A stretch of 64,000 bases of DNA. Origin: Vallicoccus soli (GTDB lineage: Bacteria; Actinomycetota; Actinomycetes; Motilibacterales; Motilibacteraceae). Under the pieces are notes generated by a model. It ran no database searches, was not told the DNA's origin, and saw nothing but the letters and a program-made list of their open reading frames with translations. The DNA lies in NCBI RefSeq assembly GCF_003594885.1, contig NZ_QZEZ01000002.1, forward strand, positions 1 through 64,000. The letters run 5' to 3'. The position numbers and the translations under genes are program-made. Positions 1 to 15,985 of the stretch are shown here, one piece after another (within the stretch, counting starts at the first letter, position 1; every line of letters starts with the position of its first letter).

Positions 1-100
1 AAAAAAAACAACAATTGGCATTGATGTACATGGCACGCTGTTGAGTTCTCAACCACCCGGCGCTCGAGGCTCGGGACCGTCAGGTCCCTCGCCCAGGCAC
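1..100 (-). promoter_or_regulatory. rRNA operon leader with antitermination box; 16S gene lies beyond the left edge
   Basis: Read on the minus strand, the first 60 bases contain GAGAACTCAACAGCGTGCC and then a T-rich tract ending in TTGTTGTTTTTTTT. This closely resembles the boxA-type leader that precedes 16S rRNA in actinobacteria such as mycobacteria (GAGAACTCAATAGTGTG followed by T-rich DNA). A small hairpin (GGGACC/GGTCCC, 73-88) lies upstream of it. No mature 16S sequence is inside the window, so the rRNA gene must begin just to the left on the minus strand. The leader assignment rests on remembered family sequence and was not aligned. Confidence 0.75.
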
Positions 101-107
101 TCGATCA

Positions 108-136
108 AACTTACGCCCTCCGCGGTAGCGGGTCAA
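108..136 (-). promoter_or_regulatory. rRNA operon promoter, proximal (TTGACC-17-TAAGTT)
   Basis: On the minus strand TTGACC (131-136) is followed after exactly 17 bases by TAAGTT (108-113). This is a strong vegetative sigma-factor match reading toward the rRNA leader. Transcription would start near position 101, about 50 bases before the boxA-like element. Confidence 0.72.
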
Positions 137-268
137 ACCCGCCTCCGCGTCCTGCGCCGCCCGCGACGAGGAGCCGGTCTCGAGGACCGGGTCTCCGTGT
201 CGGGGGCGGTCGCCCCGGGACCGGCCACCTCGCGGTGTCCGTTCCTCCCTGCCGAGCGACGGGAAAAA

Positions 269-297
269 ACGTTACGGACACCGGGACGACACGTCAA
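269..297 (-). promoter_or_regulatory. rRNA operon promoter, distal (TTGACG-17-TAACGT)
   Basis: On the minus strand TTGACG (292-297) and TAACGT (269-274) are separated by 17 bases. It lies in the gap after tyrS, reads toward the rRNA operon and sits about 160 bp upstream of the second promoter. Tandem promoters are usual for actinobacterial rrn operons. The 1-361 stretch holds only these promoters, the leader and small hairpins (for example CCGGTC/GACCGG at 174-190); I see no gene in it. Confidence 0.72.
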
Positions 298-361
298 ACC
301 CGTGGCGCGTGACGCCCGCCACCGTCCGGCGGTGCCGGCACCCGCACCCCCGCCGGCCGGC

Positions 362-1635
362 TCAGGCGCCCCCGTCCGCCCCCACGACGACGGCCCCGAC
401 CTGGCGCTTGCCGCGCCGCAGGACGAGGTAGCGCCCGTGCAGCAGCTCCTCGCGCGCGGGCGCCTCGTCGGCGTCGGCGGCCTTGCGGTTGTTGACGTAC
501 GCCCCGCCCTCCTTGACCGCCCGTCGCGCCGCCGACTTGCTGTCGACGAGCCCGGCCCCCGCCAGCAGGTCGACGAGCGGCGGCAGCTCGGGGCCGGGCA
601 CGCGCACCGTGGGGACGCTCTCCAGCGCCGCCCCGAGCGTCGCCGGGTCGAGCTCGGCGAGCTCGCCGCGGCCGAACAGGGCCTGGCTGGCGGCCACCAC
701 GCGCCGCGTCGCGCCCTCGCCGTGCACGAGCGTCGTCACGTCCTCGGCCAGGGCCCGCTGCGCGGCGCGGGCCGCGGGGCGCTCCTGCACGGACCGCTCC
801 AGCTCCTCGAGCTCCTCGCGCGAGCGCGGCGAGAAGACCCGCAGGTAGCGGCTGACGTCGCGGTCGTCCGTGCCGAACCAGAACTGGTAGAAGGCGTAGG
901 GCGAGGTGCGCTCGGGGTCGAGCCAGACCGCGCCGCCCTCCGTCTTGCCGAACTTCGTCCCGTCGGCCCTGGTCAGCAGCGGCGTGGCCAGCGCGTGCAC
1001 CCGCTCCCCCGTCACCCGGCGCACCAGGTCGACGCCGGCGGTCAGGTTGCCCCACTGGTCGCTGCCGCCCAGCTGCAGCGCGCAGGCGTGCCTGCGGTGC
1101 AGCTGGAGGTAGTCGTTGGACTGCAGCAGCACGTAGCTGAACTCGGTGAAGCTGATCCCCTCGCCGGCCAGGCGACGGGCGACCGCCTCGCGGTCCAGCA
1201 TGCGGTTCACGCTGAAGTGCTTGCCCACGTCGCGCAGCAGCTCGATCGCGGTCATCGGCCCGGTCCAGTCGAGGTTGTCGACCATCCGGGCCGCGGCGTC
1301 GCCGTCGAACCGCAGGAACGGCTCGATCTGCCCGCGCAGCCGGTCGACCCACTGCCGGACCACCTGCGGGTCGTTGAGGCTCCGCTCGCCGCTCTCCTTC
1401 GGGTCGCCGATGAGCCCGGTGGCGCCGCCGACGAGGGCCAGGGGTCGGTGCCCGGCCTCCTGCAGCCGCCGCGCGGTGAGGACCTGGACGAGGTGCCCGA
1501 TGTGCAGGCTCGGGGCCGTCGGGTCGAAGCCCACGTAGAACGTGACGGGCCCGGCGTCCATCGCCGCCCGCAGGGCGTCGAGGTCGGTGCTGTGCGCGAC
1601 GAGGCCGCGCCACTCCAGGTCGTCGAGGATGTGCG

Positions 1636-1639
<4 letters not shown>
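362..1639 (-). CDS. tyrS: tyrosyl-tRNA synthetase
   Basis: Charges tRNA-Tyr with tyrosine in the cytoplasm. The 425-residue protein has the class I HIGH motif at residues 46-49 and a KFGKT version of the KMSKS loop at 229-233. The tyrosine-site stretch [10 protein letters not shown] is near 191-200, and an S4 RNA-binding domain occupies the last 70 or so residues. Length is normal for bacterial TyrRS. The GTG start is chosen because it makes a GTGA overlap with the stop of the upstream glycosylase gene, which indicates translational coupling. It is the last gene before the rRNA operon, on the same strand. Identification is certain. Confidence 0.97.
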
Positions 1640-5468
<3,829 letters not shown>

Positions 5469-5472
<4 letters not shown>

Positions 5473-6353
5473 GGCAGCACCATCGTCCCCACGCCCTCGT
5501 CGGTGAAGACCTCGAGCAGCAGCGCGTGCGGCACGCGGCCGTCGAGGACGTGCGCGCGGCGGACGCCGCCGCGCACCGCCCGCAGGCAGGCCTCCATCTT
5601 GGGGACCATGCCCGAGGACAGCGACGGGAGCAGCGCCTCGAGCCGCTCCGCGTCGATCTGGCTGACGACCTCGTCGCTCGCCGGCCAGTCGGCGTACAGG
5701 CCCTCGACGTCGGTGAGGACGACGAGCTTCTCCGCGCCCAGCGCGACGGCGAGCGCCGCCGCCGCGGTGTCGGCGTTGACGTTGTAGACCTGCCCGTCGG
5801 CGCCGCGGGCGACGCTGGACACGACGGGGATGCGCCCGTCCTGCAGCAGCCCGTGCACGACGCCGGGGCGCACCTCGACGACGTCGCCGACGAGCCCGAC
5901 GTCGACCGGCTCGCCGTCGACGACCGCGTGCCGGCGCTCCGCGGTGAAGAGGTTGGCGTCCTCGCCGGACATGCCGACGGCGAAGGGGCCGTGCGCGTTG
6001 ATGAGCCCGACGACGTGCCGCTGCACCTGCCCCACGAGGACCATGCGCACGACGTCCATCGTCTCGGGCGTCGTGACGCGCAGGCCGCCGGTGAAGACCG
6101 ACTCGAGGCCGAGCCGGTCCAGCTGCGCGGAGATCTGCGGGCCGCCGCCGTGCACGACGACCGGCTTGAGCCCGGCGTAGCGCAGGAACACGACGTCCTC
6201 GGCGAACGCCTCCTGCAGCGCGGGCTCGGTCATCGCGTTGCCGCCGTACTTCACGACGACGACGACGCCGTGGAAGCGGGCCAGCCACGGCAGCGCCTCG
6301 GTGAGCGTGCGCGCCTTGGCGAGGGCCGCATCGGGGTCGAGGTGGGTGCTCAC
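5469..6353 (-). CDS. argB: acetylglutamate kinase
   Basis: Phosphorylates N-acetylglutamate, usually the arginine-sensitive control point of the pathway. The 294-residue amino-acid kinase has the nucleotide-binding KYGGNAM near residues 35-41 and the substrate loop [10 protein letters not shown]. The C-terminal LTDVEGLY and SGMVPKMEA motifs are present. The GTG start overlaps the argJ stop by GTGA. Confidence 0.96.
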
Positions 6354-7501
6354 GTCGAGTACGCCGAGTTCTCGTGGACGTAGTCCGCGGTGAGGTCGTT
6401 CGTCCAGACCGTGGCGTGCTCGGTGCCCGCGCCCAGGTCCACCGTGACGGTCACGGCGCGGCCGCTCATGTCGACCTCCGCGCGGTCCTCCCCGACCCCG
6501 CCGTCGCGGCAGACCCAGACGCCGTTGATCGCGACGGCGAGGTCCTGCGGCGCGAAGGCCGCGCCCGTCGTGCCCACCGCGGCCAGCACGCGGCCCCAGT
6601 TGGGGTCCTCGCCGTGGACCGCGCACTTGAAGAGGTTGCTGCGCGTCACCGCGCGCGCGGCCTCCACGGCGTCGTCCTCCGTCGCGGCGTGGACCACCTC
6701 GACCTCGATGGTCTTCGACGCCCCCTCCGCGTCGTCGAGCAGCTGCCCCGCCAGGTCGGCGCACACGGCGCGCACCACGTCGTCGAACGCGACAGGGTCG
6801 GGCCGTGCGCCGCTGGCCCCGGAGGCGAGGAGCAGGACGGTGTCGTTGGTCGACATGCAGCCGTCGCTGTCCACGCGGTCGAACGTCACGCGCGTCGCGC
6901 CGCGGAGAGCGCTGTCCAGCTCCTCCGGCCCGACCTCCGCGTCCGTGGTGAGGACGACCAGCATCGTGGCGAGGCCCGGGGCGAGCATGCCGGCACCCTT
7001 GGCCATCCCACCCACGGACCAGCCGTCGCCCTCGACGAGGGACTGCTTGCTCACCGTGTCGGTGGTCATGATGGCCGTCGCGGCGTCGGGGCCGCCCTCG
7101 GCGTCGAGCGCCGTGGCGGCGGCGGACGCGCCGGCGAGGAGCTCGCCCATGGGCAGCCGCTCGCCGATGAGGCCGGTGGAGCAGACCGCCACGTCGGTGG
7201 CCGACACCCCGAGCAGGCCCGCCACGTGCTCGGCGGTCGCGTGCGTGTCCTGGAAGCCGCCGGGGCCGGTGCAGGCGTTGGCGCCGCCGCAGTTCAGCAC
7301 GACGGCGTCGACCCGCCCGTCGGAGACGACCTGCCGGCTCCACAGCACCGGCGCGGCCTGGACCCGGTTCGCGGTGAACACCGCCGCGGCCGCGTGCGAC
7401 GGCCCGTCGTTGACGACGAGGGCGACGTCCGGCGCGCCGCTCGCCTTGAGCCCGGCGGCGACGCCCGCGGCCCGGAAGCCGGCGGGACCGGTGACGCTCA
7501 C
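6350..7501 (-). CDS. argJ: bifunctional ornithine acetyltransferase / N-acetylglutamate synthase
   Basis: Recycles the acetyl group from acetylornithine to glutamate, and in bifunctional members also makes N-acetylglutamate from acetyl-CoA. The 383-residue precursor has the self-cleavage site IMTTDT, whose Thr becomes the N-terminal nucleophile of the beta chain, and the family stretch NCGGANACTG. The GTG start at 7501 makes the GTGA overlap with argC. Whether it is mono- or bifunctional cannot be told from sequence alone. Confidence 0.95.
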   Translation of the reverse strand: MSVTGPAGFRAAGVAAGLKASGAPDVALVVNDGPSHAAAAVFTANRVQAAPVLWSRQVVSDGRVDAVVLNCGGANACTGPGGFQDTHATAEHVAGLLGVSATDVAVCSTGLIGERLPMGELLAGASAAATALDAEGGPDAATAIMTTDTVSKQSLVEGDGWSVGGMAKGAGMLAPGLATMLVVLTTDAEVGPEELDSALRGATRVTFDRVDSDGCMSTNDTVLLLASGASGARPDPVAFDDVVRAVCADLAGQLLDDAEGASKTIEVEVVHAATEDDAVEAARAVTRSNLFKCAVHGEDPNWGRVLAAVGTTGAAFAPQDLAVAINGVWVCRDGGVGEDRAEVDMSGRAVTVTVDLGAGTEHATVWTNDLTADYVHENSAYST

Positions 7502-8529
7502 GGGGCCACCCCCGCCGCCGACAGGCCCGCCGTCTCCTCGAGGCCGAGGAGCAGGTTCGCGTTCTGCACGGCCTGGCCGGCCGCGCCCTTGCCGAGGTTG
7601 TCGATCGCGACGACGACCGTCGCGCGGCCCGAGCGCGGGTCGGCGGCCGCCTGCAGCTGCACGGCGTTGGAGCCGTACGTCGACGCCGTGGCCGGCCACG
7701 CGCCCTCGGGCAGCAGGTGCACGAACGGCTCGGGGTCGTACGCCGCGGCGAGGACCTCGCGCAGGGCCGCGGTCGTGGTGCCCTGCGCGAGCCGGGCCGT
7801 GCAGGTGGCCAGGATGCCGCGCGGCATCGGCGCGAGCGTCGGGGTGAAGAGCAGCGACACCGGCGCGCCGGCGGCCGCGGAGAGCGTCTGCTCCATCTCC
7901 GGCGTGTGCTGGTGGGCGCCGCCCGCCTTGTACGCCGCCATGCTGCCCATGACCTCGCTGCCCAGCAGGCTGGCCTTGGCCGAGCGCCCCGCCCCGGACG
8001 TGCCGGAGGCCGCGACGACGACCACGTCCTGCGGCTCGACGAGGCCGGCGGCGAGGACCGGGGCCAGGCCGAGCGCGACGGAGGTCGGGTAGCAGCCGGG
8101 GTTGGCGACCCGTACGGCGCCGCGCAGCGCCGCCCGGGCGCCCGGCAGCTCGGGCAGGCCGTACGTCCACGTGCCCGCGTGCGCGCCGCCGTAGAACGCC
8201 TCCCAGTCGGCGGCGCTCGCGAGCCGGTGGTCGGCGCCGAGGTCGACGACGGGCAGCGTCGGCGGCAGCTGGGCGGCGAGCGCGGCGCTCTGCCCGTGCG
8301 GCAGCGCGAGGAGCACGAGGTCCGCGTCGGCGAGCACCGCGGCGCTGGTCCCCCCGAAGGTCGTCCCCGCCAGCTGCGGCAGCTGCGGGTGGACGCTCGT
8401 CACCGGCGCGCCCGCGCTCGTCCCGGCCGTGACCGGGCCGACCTCCAGGTCGGGGTGGGCGAGGAGCAGGCGCAGCAGCTCGCCCCCGGCGTAGCCGCTC
8501 GCCCCCGCCACCGCCACGCGCGTGCCCAC
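7498..8529 (-). CDS. argC: N-acetyl-gamma-glutamyl-phosphate reductase
   Basis: NADPH-dependent reduction of N-acetylglutamyl phosphate, and the first gene of the operon. The 343-residue protein has the Rossmann motif [14 protein letters not shown] and the catalytic Cys in [13 protein letters not shown] start it at the GTG at 8529, which begins [15 protein letters not shown] and has a GAGG-type ribosome site about 6 bases upstream. An in-frame ATG at 8580 would give 17 extra residues, but it lies inside the predicted -10 box and ARG box and is probably not used. Confidence 0.94.
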   Translation of the reverse strand: MGTRVAVAGASGYAGGELLRLLLAHPDLEVGPVTAGTSAGAPVTSVHPQLPQLAGTTFGGTSAAVLADADLVLLALPHGQSAALAAQLPPTLPVVDLGADHRLASAADWEAFYGGAHAGTWTYGLPELPGARAALRGAVRVANPGCYPTSVALGLAPVLAAGLVEPQDVVVVAASGTSGAGRSAKASLLGSEVMGSMAAYKAGGAHQHTPEMEQTLSAAAGAPVSLLFTPTLAPMPRGILATCTARLAQGTTTAALREVLAAAYDPEPFVHLLPEGAWPATASTYGSNAVQLQAAADPRSGRATVVVAIDNLGKGAAGQAVQNANLLLGLEETAGLSAAGVAP

Positions 8530-8569
8530 GTACGACCTCGCTCCCCGCGGGCCCGGCGGCCCGACGTCC

Positions 8570-8603
8570 TGCATGACCATACAGGGCGCCGGATGGTGAT
8601 GCG
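8570..8603 (-). promoter_or_regulatory. argC promoter with two ARG boxes (ArgR operator)
   Basis: On the minus strand TGTATGGTCATGCA (8570-8583) has the ArgR half-site layout TGnAT-4-ATnCA. A weaker copy, CGCATCACCATCCG (8590-8603), has its centre exactly 20 bp away, matching the paired-box arrangement of known ArgR operators. A TATGGT -10 hexamer (8576-8581) lies inside the better box, so ArgR binding would block the polymerase. Transcription would start near 8569, leaving a leader of about 40 nt to the argC GTG. No good -35 is visible. Confidence 0.68.
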
Positions 8604-8620
8604 GGCCGGGGTGCGCGGGC

Positions 8621-9448
8621 TCAGGCCAGCGGGTCGTCCGGGCCCCAGGGCACGACGCGCAGCGCGCGCGCCCCGCCCAGGGGTCCCGCGGCCGCGCGCG
8701 CCTCGAGCGCCGCGGGGTCGTCGCGGTCCGCGCGCAGGTAGCGCCCGCTCCACGCGTCGAGCCGCCCCTGCGCGACCGCGGCCACCAGGTCGACCACGCG
8801 CTCCAGCGGCGTGAACCGCTCCGGCGGGGCGTCGGCCCACATCGGCATCGAGCCCGCCATGCCCTCGCGCACCAGCCCCGGCGCCACCTCGAAGCAGCGG
8901 ACGCCGTGCTCCTCCCCCGCGAGCGCGAGCGAGCCGCCGAGGCGCAGCAGGGCCGCCTTGCTCGCGGCGTACGCGCTGTAGGGGACCGTGTCGCGCACCC
9001 CGAAGCCGGAGCTGACGTCCACCACGCGCCCGCCGCCGCGGGCGAGCATCCCCGGCACCACCGCCCGCACCAGGTGGTACGGCCCCCGCACGTTCGCCTC
9101 GACGACCCGCCACCACTCGGCGGGGTCGCCCTCCCACACGGGCACCTCGGCGCCCTCGATGAGCCCCGCGTTGTTGACGAGCAGGTCCACCGGCCCGAGC
9201 GCGGCCTCGAGGGCGGCGACGGCGTCCCGTACGGCCCCCGCGTCCGTCACGTCGGCGACGGCCGTGGCCGCCCGCCCGCCCGCGTCCTCGACCGCGGCCC
9301 GCACCCGCTCGAGCGCGTCGCCCGAGCGGGCCAGCAGGCCCACCCGCGCCCCGCGCCCGGCCAGGCCGAGCGCGAGCGCGCGCCCGATGCCGCGCGAGGC
9401 GCCCGTGACGAGGGCGACCTGCCCCTCGAGCGCGCCGCTGCCGCTCAC
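8621..9448 (-). CDS. SDR-family oxidoreductase
   Basis: NAD(P)-dependent short-chain dehydrogenase/reductase of 275 residues. It has the cofactor motif [10 protein letters not shown] near residues 15-24, NNAG in the central strand, a Ser in VDVSS, and the catalytic Tyr/Lys pair in SAYAASKAA. The substrate is unknown. The GTG start overlaps the pheT stop by GTGA, so it is read through from pheST, though no functional link to tRNA charging is evident. Its 3' end abuts the argC regulatory region. Confidence 0.9.
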   Translation of the reverse strand: MSGSGALEGQVALVTGASRGIGRALALGLAGRGARVGLLARSGDALERVRAAVEDAGGRAATAVADVTDAGAVRDAVAALEAALGPVDLLVNNAGLIEGAEVPVWEGDPAEWWRVVEANVRGPYHLVRAVVPGMLARGGGRVVDVSSGFGVRDTVPYSAYAASKAALLRLGGSLALAGEEHGVRCFEVAPGLVREGMAGSMPMWADAPPERFTPLERVVDLVAAVAQGRLDAWSGRYLRADRDDPAALEARAAAGPLGGARALRVVPWGPDDPLA

Positions 9449-11927
9449 GCGCCGCGCAGCACGGCGCCGGTGCGCCGGGCCGCCTCCTCGACGGCCGCGT
9501 CGCGGGCCGCGCCCACCTCCTCCGAGGTGAGGGTGCGGTCGGGGGCGCGGAAGCGCAGGCCGTACGCCAGCGAGCGCGAGCCCTCCGGGACCGGCGCCCC
9601 GGTGTAGACGTCGAAGAGGCGCAGCGACTCCAGGAGCGCGCCGGCGCCCTCGCGCAGCGCCGCCTCGACCTCGGCCGCCGGGACGCCCTCGGGCACGACG
9701 AGCGCGACGTCCTGGGTGGCGACCGGGTACGTCGACACGTGCGGGCCCTGCACGAGACCGCCGCGCCCGAGCAGCGCCAGGTCGAGCTCGAGGGCCGCCG
9801 TGCGCTCGGGGACCCCCCAGGCGCGCGCGACGCCGGGGTGCAGCTCGCCCGTGTGGCCGACGAGCCGGCCCTCGACCCGCAGCGCGGCGCAGCGGCCCGG
9901 GTGCCAGGGGGCGTGCTCGTCCGCCACGACCTCGACGACGACGCCGGCGGCCGCGCCCACCTCGCGGGCGAGCTGGACCGCGTCCGCCCAGGCGACCGGG
10001 CGGCCCGGGCCCCACCAGCCGCTGCGCCAGCGCTCGCCGGACAGGACCGCGGCGAGCCGGGTCGGCTGGTCCGGCAGCGCCGCCTGCTGCTCGGCGAGCT
10101 CCTGTGCCGTCGGGCGGCGCAGGGCGCCCAGCGCGGGCGCGGAGGCCGCCTGGCCCGGGCGCGGCCGGAAGACCGTGCCGACCTCGAAGAGGGCGACGTC
10201 GTGGGCGCCGCGGCCGCTGTTGCGCCGCAGCGCGTCGAGCAGCCCCGGCAGGAGGGTGGTGCGCAGCAGCGGCGCCTCGTCCGAGAGCGGGTTGGCCAGG
10301 CGCAGCGCGTGGCGGCGCGCGTCGTCCGCCGGCAGGCCCAGGCGGTCGGCCGCGGACTCCGCCACGAACGGGTACGACGGCGCCTCGACGAGGCCCGCGG
10401 TCGCGAGCAGCCGCCCGACGCGCCGGCGCAGGCGCTGGTCCTCGGTGAGGCCCCGCCCGGCGGGGGCCGCGGGCAGCCGCGAGGGCAGCGTGTCGTAGCC
10501 CTCGAGCCGCAGCACCTCCTCGACGAGGTCGGCCGGGTCCACGAGGTCGGGCCGCCACGACGGGGGCACCACCCGCAGCACCTCGTCGCCGGACACCGCG
10601 CAGCCCACCTGCTCGAGGCGGCGCCGCACGGCCTCGGCGGGGACCTCACGGCCCGCCACGTCGCCCGGGTGGCGCACGGGCAGCGCGACCGGCGCGGGGT
10701 CGGCGACGGTGTCGACCCGGGTCAGCTCCGGCGCGAGCGTCCCGCCCCCGAGCTCGGCGAGCAGCCGCGCCGCGCGCAGGCCTGCGGCGAGCGGCAGGAG
10801 CGGGTCGACGCCGCGCTCGTACCGCCGGGACGCCTCGCTCGGCACGTGGTGGCGCCGGCTCGAGCGCGACACGCTCGCCGCGTCGAAGTGCGCCGCCTCC
10901 AGGACGACCTCGGTGGTGGTCGCGGAGATCTCGGTGTCGGCCCCGCCCATCACGCCCGCGATGCCGATCGGGCCGGAGTCGTCGGTGATGAGCAGGTCGT
11001 GCGGCTCCAGGGCGCGCGCGGTGCCGTCGAGCGTCGTGAGCCGCTCGCCGGGACGGGCGCGGCGCACGACGATCGGGCCCTGCAGGCGCGCCGCGTCGTA
11101 CGCGTGCAGCGGCTGGCCGAGCTCGAGCATGACGTAGTTGGTCACGTCGACCGCGAGCGACACCGACCGCATGCCGGCCAGGGTCACGCGCCGGGCGAGC
11201 CACTCCGGCGACGGGCGGGCCGGGTCGAGGCCGGTGATGCGCAGGGCCACGAAGGCGTCGCAGCCGCCCGGGTCCTCCACGCGCACCGGGTGGCTCCCCG
11301 GCGGTCCCGCGGCCACCAGCTCCCCCGCCGCCGCGTGGTCGACCGGGTCGCGGAAGGGCAGGTCGTACGCCGCCGCGACCTCGCGCGCGAGGCCGCGCAC
11401 GGAGAGCGCGTACCCGCGGTCGGGGGTCGGCTGCACGTCGACGACGGCGTCGTCGAGCCCGAGCAGCGGGCGGGCGTCCTGCCCTGGCGCCGTGCCGGCG
11501 GGCAGCACGATGATGCCGTCGGACTCCTCGGACACCCGCAGCTCCGCGGCCGAGCAGATCATGCCGTCGGAGTGGTGGCCGTAGGTCTTGCGCCGGGCGA
11601 TGGCGAAGCCGCCGGGCAGGACGCTGCCGGGCAGGGCGACGACGACCGCGTCGCCCGCACCGAAGTTGTGCGCGCCGCAGACGATGCCGCGGGGCTCGGC
11701 CTCCCCGACGTCGACCTGGCACCAGGTGATGGTCTTGCCGTTCTTCTGCGGCTCCGGCTCCGCGCTGAGCACCACGCCGGTGACGAGCGGCCCGGTGACC
11801 GACGCGGCGAGGTCGTCGACCCCCTCGACCTCGAGGCCGGCGCGCACCAGCGCGTCCGCGACCTCCGGCGCACCCACCCCCTCCGGCAGCTCGACGTGCT
11901 CGCGCAGCCAGGACATCGGCAGGCGCA

Positions 11928-11928
<1 letters not shown>
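9445..11928 (-). CDS. pheT: phenylalanyl-tRNA synthetase beta subunit
   Basis: Structural and editing subunit of the alpha2-beta2 PheRS. The 827-residue protein carries an N-terminal OB-fold tRNA-binding domain (about 40-150, GIVCGAHNFGAGD), B3/B4 editing and B5 domains, a catalytic-like core, and a C-terminal FDX-ACB anticodon domain (about 730-827, VSTYPVATQDVALVV). The ATG start overlaps the pheS stop as ATGA. Confidence 0.96.
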
Positions 11929-14199
<2,271 letters not shown>

Positions 14200-14259
14200 G
14201 GCCGGATCGTAGCGGCGCGCCGGGCCGCCGAGGAGGGGCGCGACCGGGCGCTGCATCGC

Positions 14260-15129
14260 TCAGCCGCCCGCGCGGCAACCACCGTCAGCGCGCTGTGCAC
14301 GCGCCGTCGCGTAGAGGCACACCGCCGCGGCGGCCGCCAGGTTGAGGCTCTCCGCGCGGCCGTGGATCGGCACCCGGACGACGGCGTCGGCCAGCCGGCG
14401 GGACTCCTCCGGCAAGCCCCACGCCTCGTTGCCGAAGATCCAGGCGACGGGGCCGCCGAGGCCCTGCGCGCCCGGCCGGTCCGCCAGCGCGTCGAGGTCC
14501 TGCTCGCCCGCGCCGTCGGCGGCGAGGACCCGCAGCCCCGCGCCGCGCAGCCCCTCGACGAGGGCGGGCAGCGGGGCGCCGAGGACCACCGGCAGGTGAA
14601 ACAGCGAGCCCGCGCTGGCCCGGACGCACTTGCCGTTGTAGACGTCGACGCTCGCGTCGGTGAGCACCACGGCCTCGGCGCCCGCCGCGTCGGCCGCCCG
14701 CAGGACGGTGCCGGCGTTGCCCGGGTCGCGCACGTTCGCGAGCACCGCGACGAGCCGCGGCCGCTGCTCCAGCACCGCGCCCAGGGGGACGTCGAGCAGG
14801 GTGCACACCGCGACGACGCCCTGCGGCGTCACGGTCTGCGCCAGCGCCGCGAGGACCTCGCCGCTGGCCCGGTGCACGGGCACGCCCGCCGCGGCGGCCG
14901 GCCCGAGGACGTCGTCGTGCCGGGCGAGCGCCTCCGCCGTGGCGAAGACCTCCACCGGGCGCCCGGGGGCGCCCGGCGCCAGCGCGAGCGCCTCGCGGAC
15001 CGCCTGGGGGCCCTCGGCGAGGAACCGCCGGTCCTGGCTGCGGAAGGCGCGCTTGTGCAGCCGGCGCGCCGCGGTGACCCGGGGGCTGCGCGGCGACGTC
15101 AGCTCGACGCCGCCGGCCTCCCCCCTCAC
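14260..15129 (-). CDS. SpoU/TrmH-family RNA 2'-O-methyltransferase
   Basis: SAM-dependent ribose methyltransferase, probably acting on rRNA or tRNA. The 289-residue protein has an N-terminal substrate-binding domain (about 15-100, RRFLAEGPQAVREAL) and a C-terminal SPOUT knot domain. The knot motifs are LANVRDPGNAGTVLRAADAAG, IFGNEAWGLPEE and VRVPIHGRAESLNLAAAAAV. RlmB/TsnR-type 23S methylation is a reasonable guess but is not proven by sequence. The GTG start lies about 15 bp past the rplT terminator hairpin. Confidence 0.92.
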   Translation of the reverse strand: MRGEAGGVELTSPRSPRVTAARRLHKRAFRSQDRRFLAEGPQAVREALALAPGAPGRPVEVFATAEALARHDDVLGPAAAAGVPVHRASGEVLAALAQTVTPQGVVAVCTLLDVPLGAVLEQRPRLVAVLANVRDPGNAGTVLRAADAAGAEAVVLTDASVDVYNGKCVRASAGSLFHLPVVLGAPLPALVEGLRGAGLRVLAADGAGEQDLDALADRPGAQGLGGPVAWIFGNEAWGLPEESRRLADAVVRVPIHGRAESLNLAAAAAVCLYATARAQRADGGCRAGG

Positions 15130-15143
15130 GCCGCCCCCGCGCG

Positions 15144-15181
15144 CCGCGACCCGGGCCCCGACGAGGGGACCCGGGTCGCGG
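15144..15181 (-). terminator. terminator hairpin after infC-rpmI-rplT
   Basis: A 12-bp arm CCGCGACCCGGG (15144-15155) pairs with CCCGGGTCGCGG (15170-15181). The stem continues as CCCC/GGGG around a GACGA loop, with one bulged A. It sits 40 bp beyond the rplT stop and before the methyltransferase start. No U-run follows, as is common in actinobacteria. Confidence 0.7.
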
Positions 15182-15220
15182 GTGCGTGGGGTGCGGGCGC
15201 GTGCCCGTCGCCCACCGGGC

Positions 15221-15610
15221 TCAGGCCGCGGGGGTCTTCGCGGCGTTGCGGTCCGCCGGCAGGGCCGCGCGGGCGACCTCGACCAGGCTGCGGAACGCGG
15301 CCGGGTCGTTCACCGCGAGCTCGGCGAGCATGCGGCGGTCGACCTCGACCTCGGCGGCCTTGAGGCCCTGGATGAAGCGGTTGTACGTGAGCCCCTCGGC
15401 CCGGGCCGCCGCGTTGATCCGCTGGATCCACAGCTGGCGGAAGTCGCCCTTGCGCTGCTTGCGGTCGCGGTAGGCGTAGACGAGGGAGTGGGTGACCTGC
15501 TCCTTCGCCTTGCGGTAGAGCCGCGAGCGCTGGCCGCGGTAGCCGCTGGCGCGCTCGAGGACGACCCGGCGCTTCTTCTGGGCGTTGACGGCGCTCTTGA
15601 CGCGTGCCAC
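15221..15610 (-). CDS. rplT: 50S ribosomal protein L20
   Basis: 23S-rRNA-binding early assembly protein. The N-terminus [20 protein letters not shown] and the core [19 protein letters not shown] are diagnostic. At 129 residues it is slightly longer than the usual 117-120 because of an Ala-rich tail. It uses a GTG start 28 bp after rpmI, as the third gene of the IF3-L35-L20 operon. Confidence 0.97.
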   Translation of the reverse strand: MARVKSAVNAQKKRRVVLERASGYRGQRSRLYRKAKEQVTHSLVYAYRDRKQRKGDFRQLWIQRINAAARAEGLTYNRFIQGLKAAEVEVDRRMLAELAVNDPAAFRSLVEVARAALPADRNAAKTPAA

Positions 15611-15638
15611 TGGTCCTACTCCGTTCGGTGGTTCCGGC

Positions 15639-15833
15639 TCACTTGCCGAGGAGGCGCTTGATCTTCTTCACGTCGGCCGGCGCGACGGAGACGTCCATCG
15701 CCAGGCGCCGGGTGCGCGTCGAGGGCTTGCCCTCGAAGAGGTGGCGGCGGTTGGCCTGCTCGCGCATGACCTTGCCGCTGCCGGTGAGCCGGAAGCGCTT
15801 CTTGGCGCCGCTGTGGGTCTTGTTCTTCGGCAT
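15639..15833 (-). CDS. rpmI: 50S ribosomal protein L35
   Basis: Small basic large-subunit protein of 64 residues, the usual length. It has the family start [20 protein letters not shown] and the C-terminal [10 protein letters not shown]. An upstream in-frame start would add 11 non-conserved residues, so the ATG before PKNKTHSG is preferred. It lies between infC and rplT. Confidence 0.97.
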   Translation of the reverse strand: MPKNKTHSGAKKRFRLTGSGKVMREQANRRHLFEGKPSTRTRRLAMDVSVAPADVKKIKRLLGK

Positions 15834-15860
15834 GGGTGCCGTCGTCTCCTCGTCGGGCCC

Positions 15861-15919
15861 CGCCACCGGGGGTGGCGCGGCGGGCTGGACCGGTCGCGGG
15901 GCTCGCGCCCCGCGACCGG
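15861..15919 (-). promoter_or_regulatory. two hairpins in the infC-rpmI intergenic leader
   Basis: Two perfect inverted repeats lie in the 152-bp gap. One is CGCCACC/GGTGGCG with a 3-nt loop (15861-15877). The other is CCGGTCGCGGGG/CCCCGCGACCGG, a 12-bp stem with a 6-nt loop (15890-15919). In other bacteria, L20 or L35 control acts in this region through mRNA structure. The sequence shows the structure but not the mechanism; an attenuator or internal terminator is equally possible. Confidence 0.5.
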
Positions 15920-15985
15920 CTGGCTCGTCGTGCGGGCCGCCCCGCGCGGGCGGGGGGGCCGGGTGCGACCGGCGGGTGCCGGTGC

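Noticed and set aside
8530-8580. argC start at the ATG at 8580
   Set aside because: The added residues are not conserved and the ATG lies within the predicted -10 and ARG box; the GTG at 8529 has a ribosome site.
15126-15431. Extra small gene between rplT and the methyltransferase
   Set aside because: It is an alternative frame of rplT crossing the terminator hairpin, with no family match.
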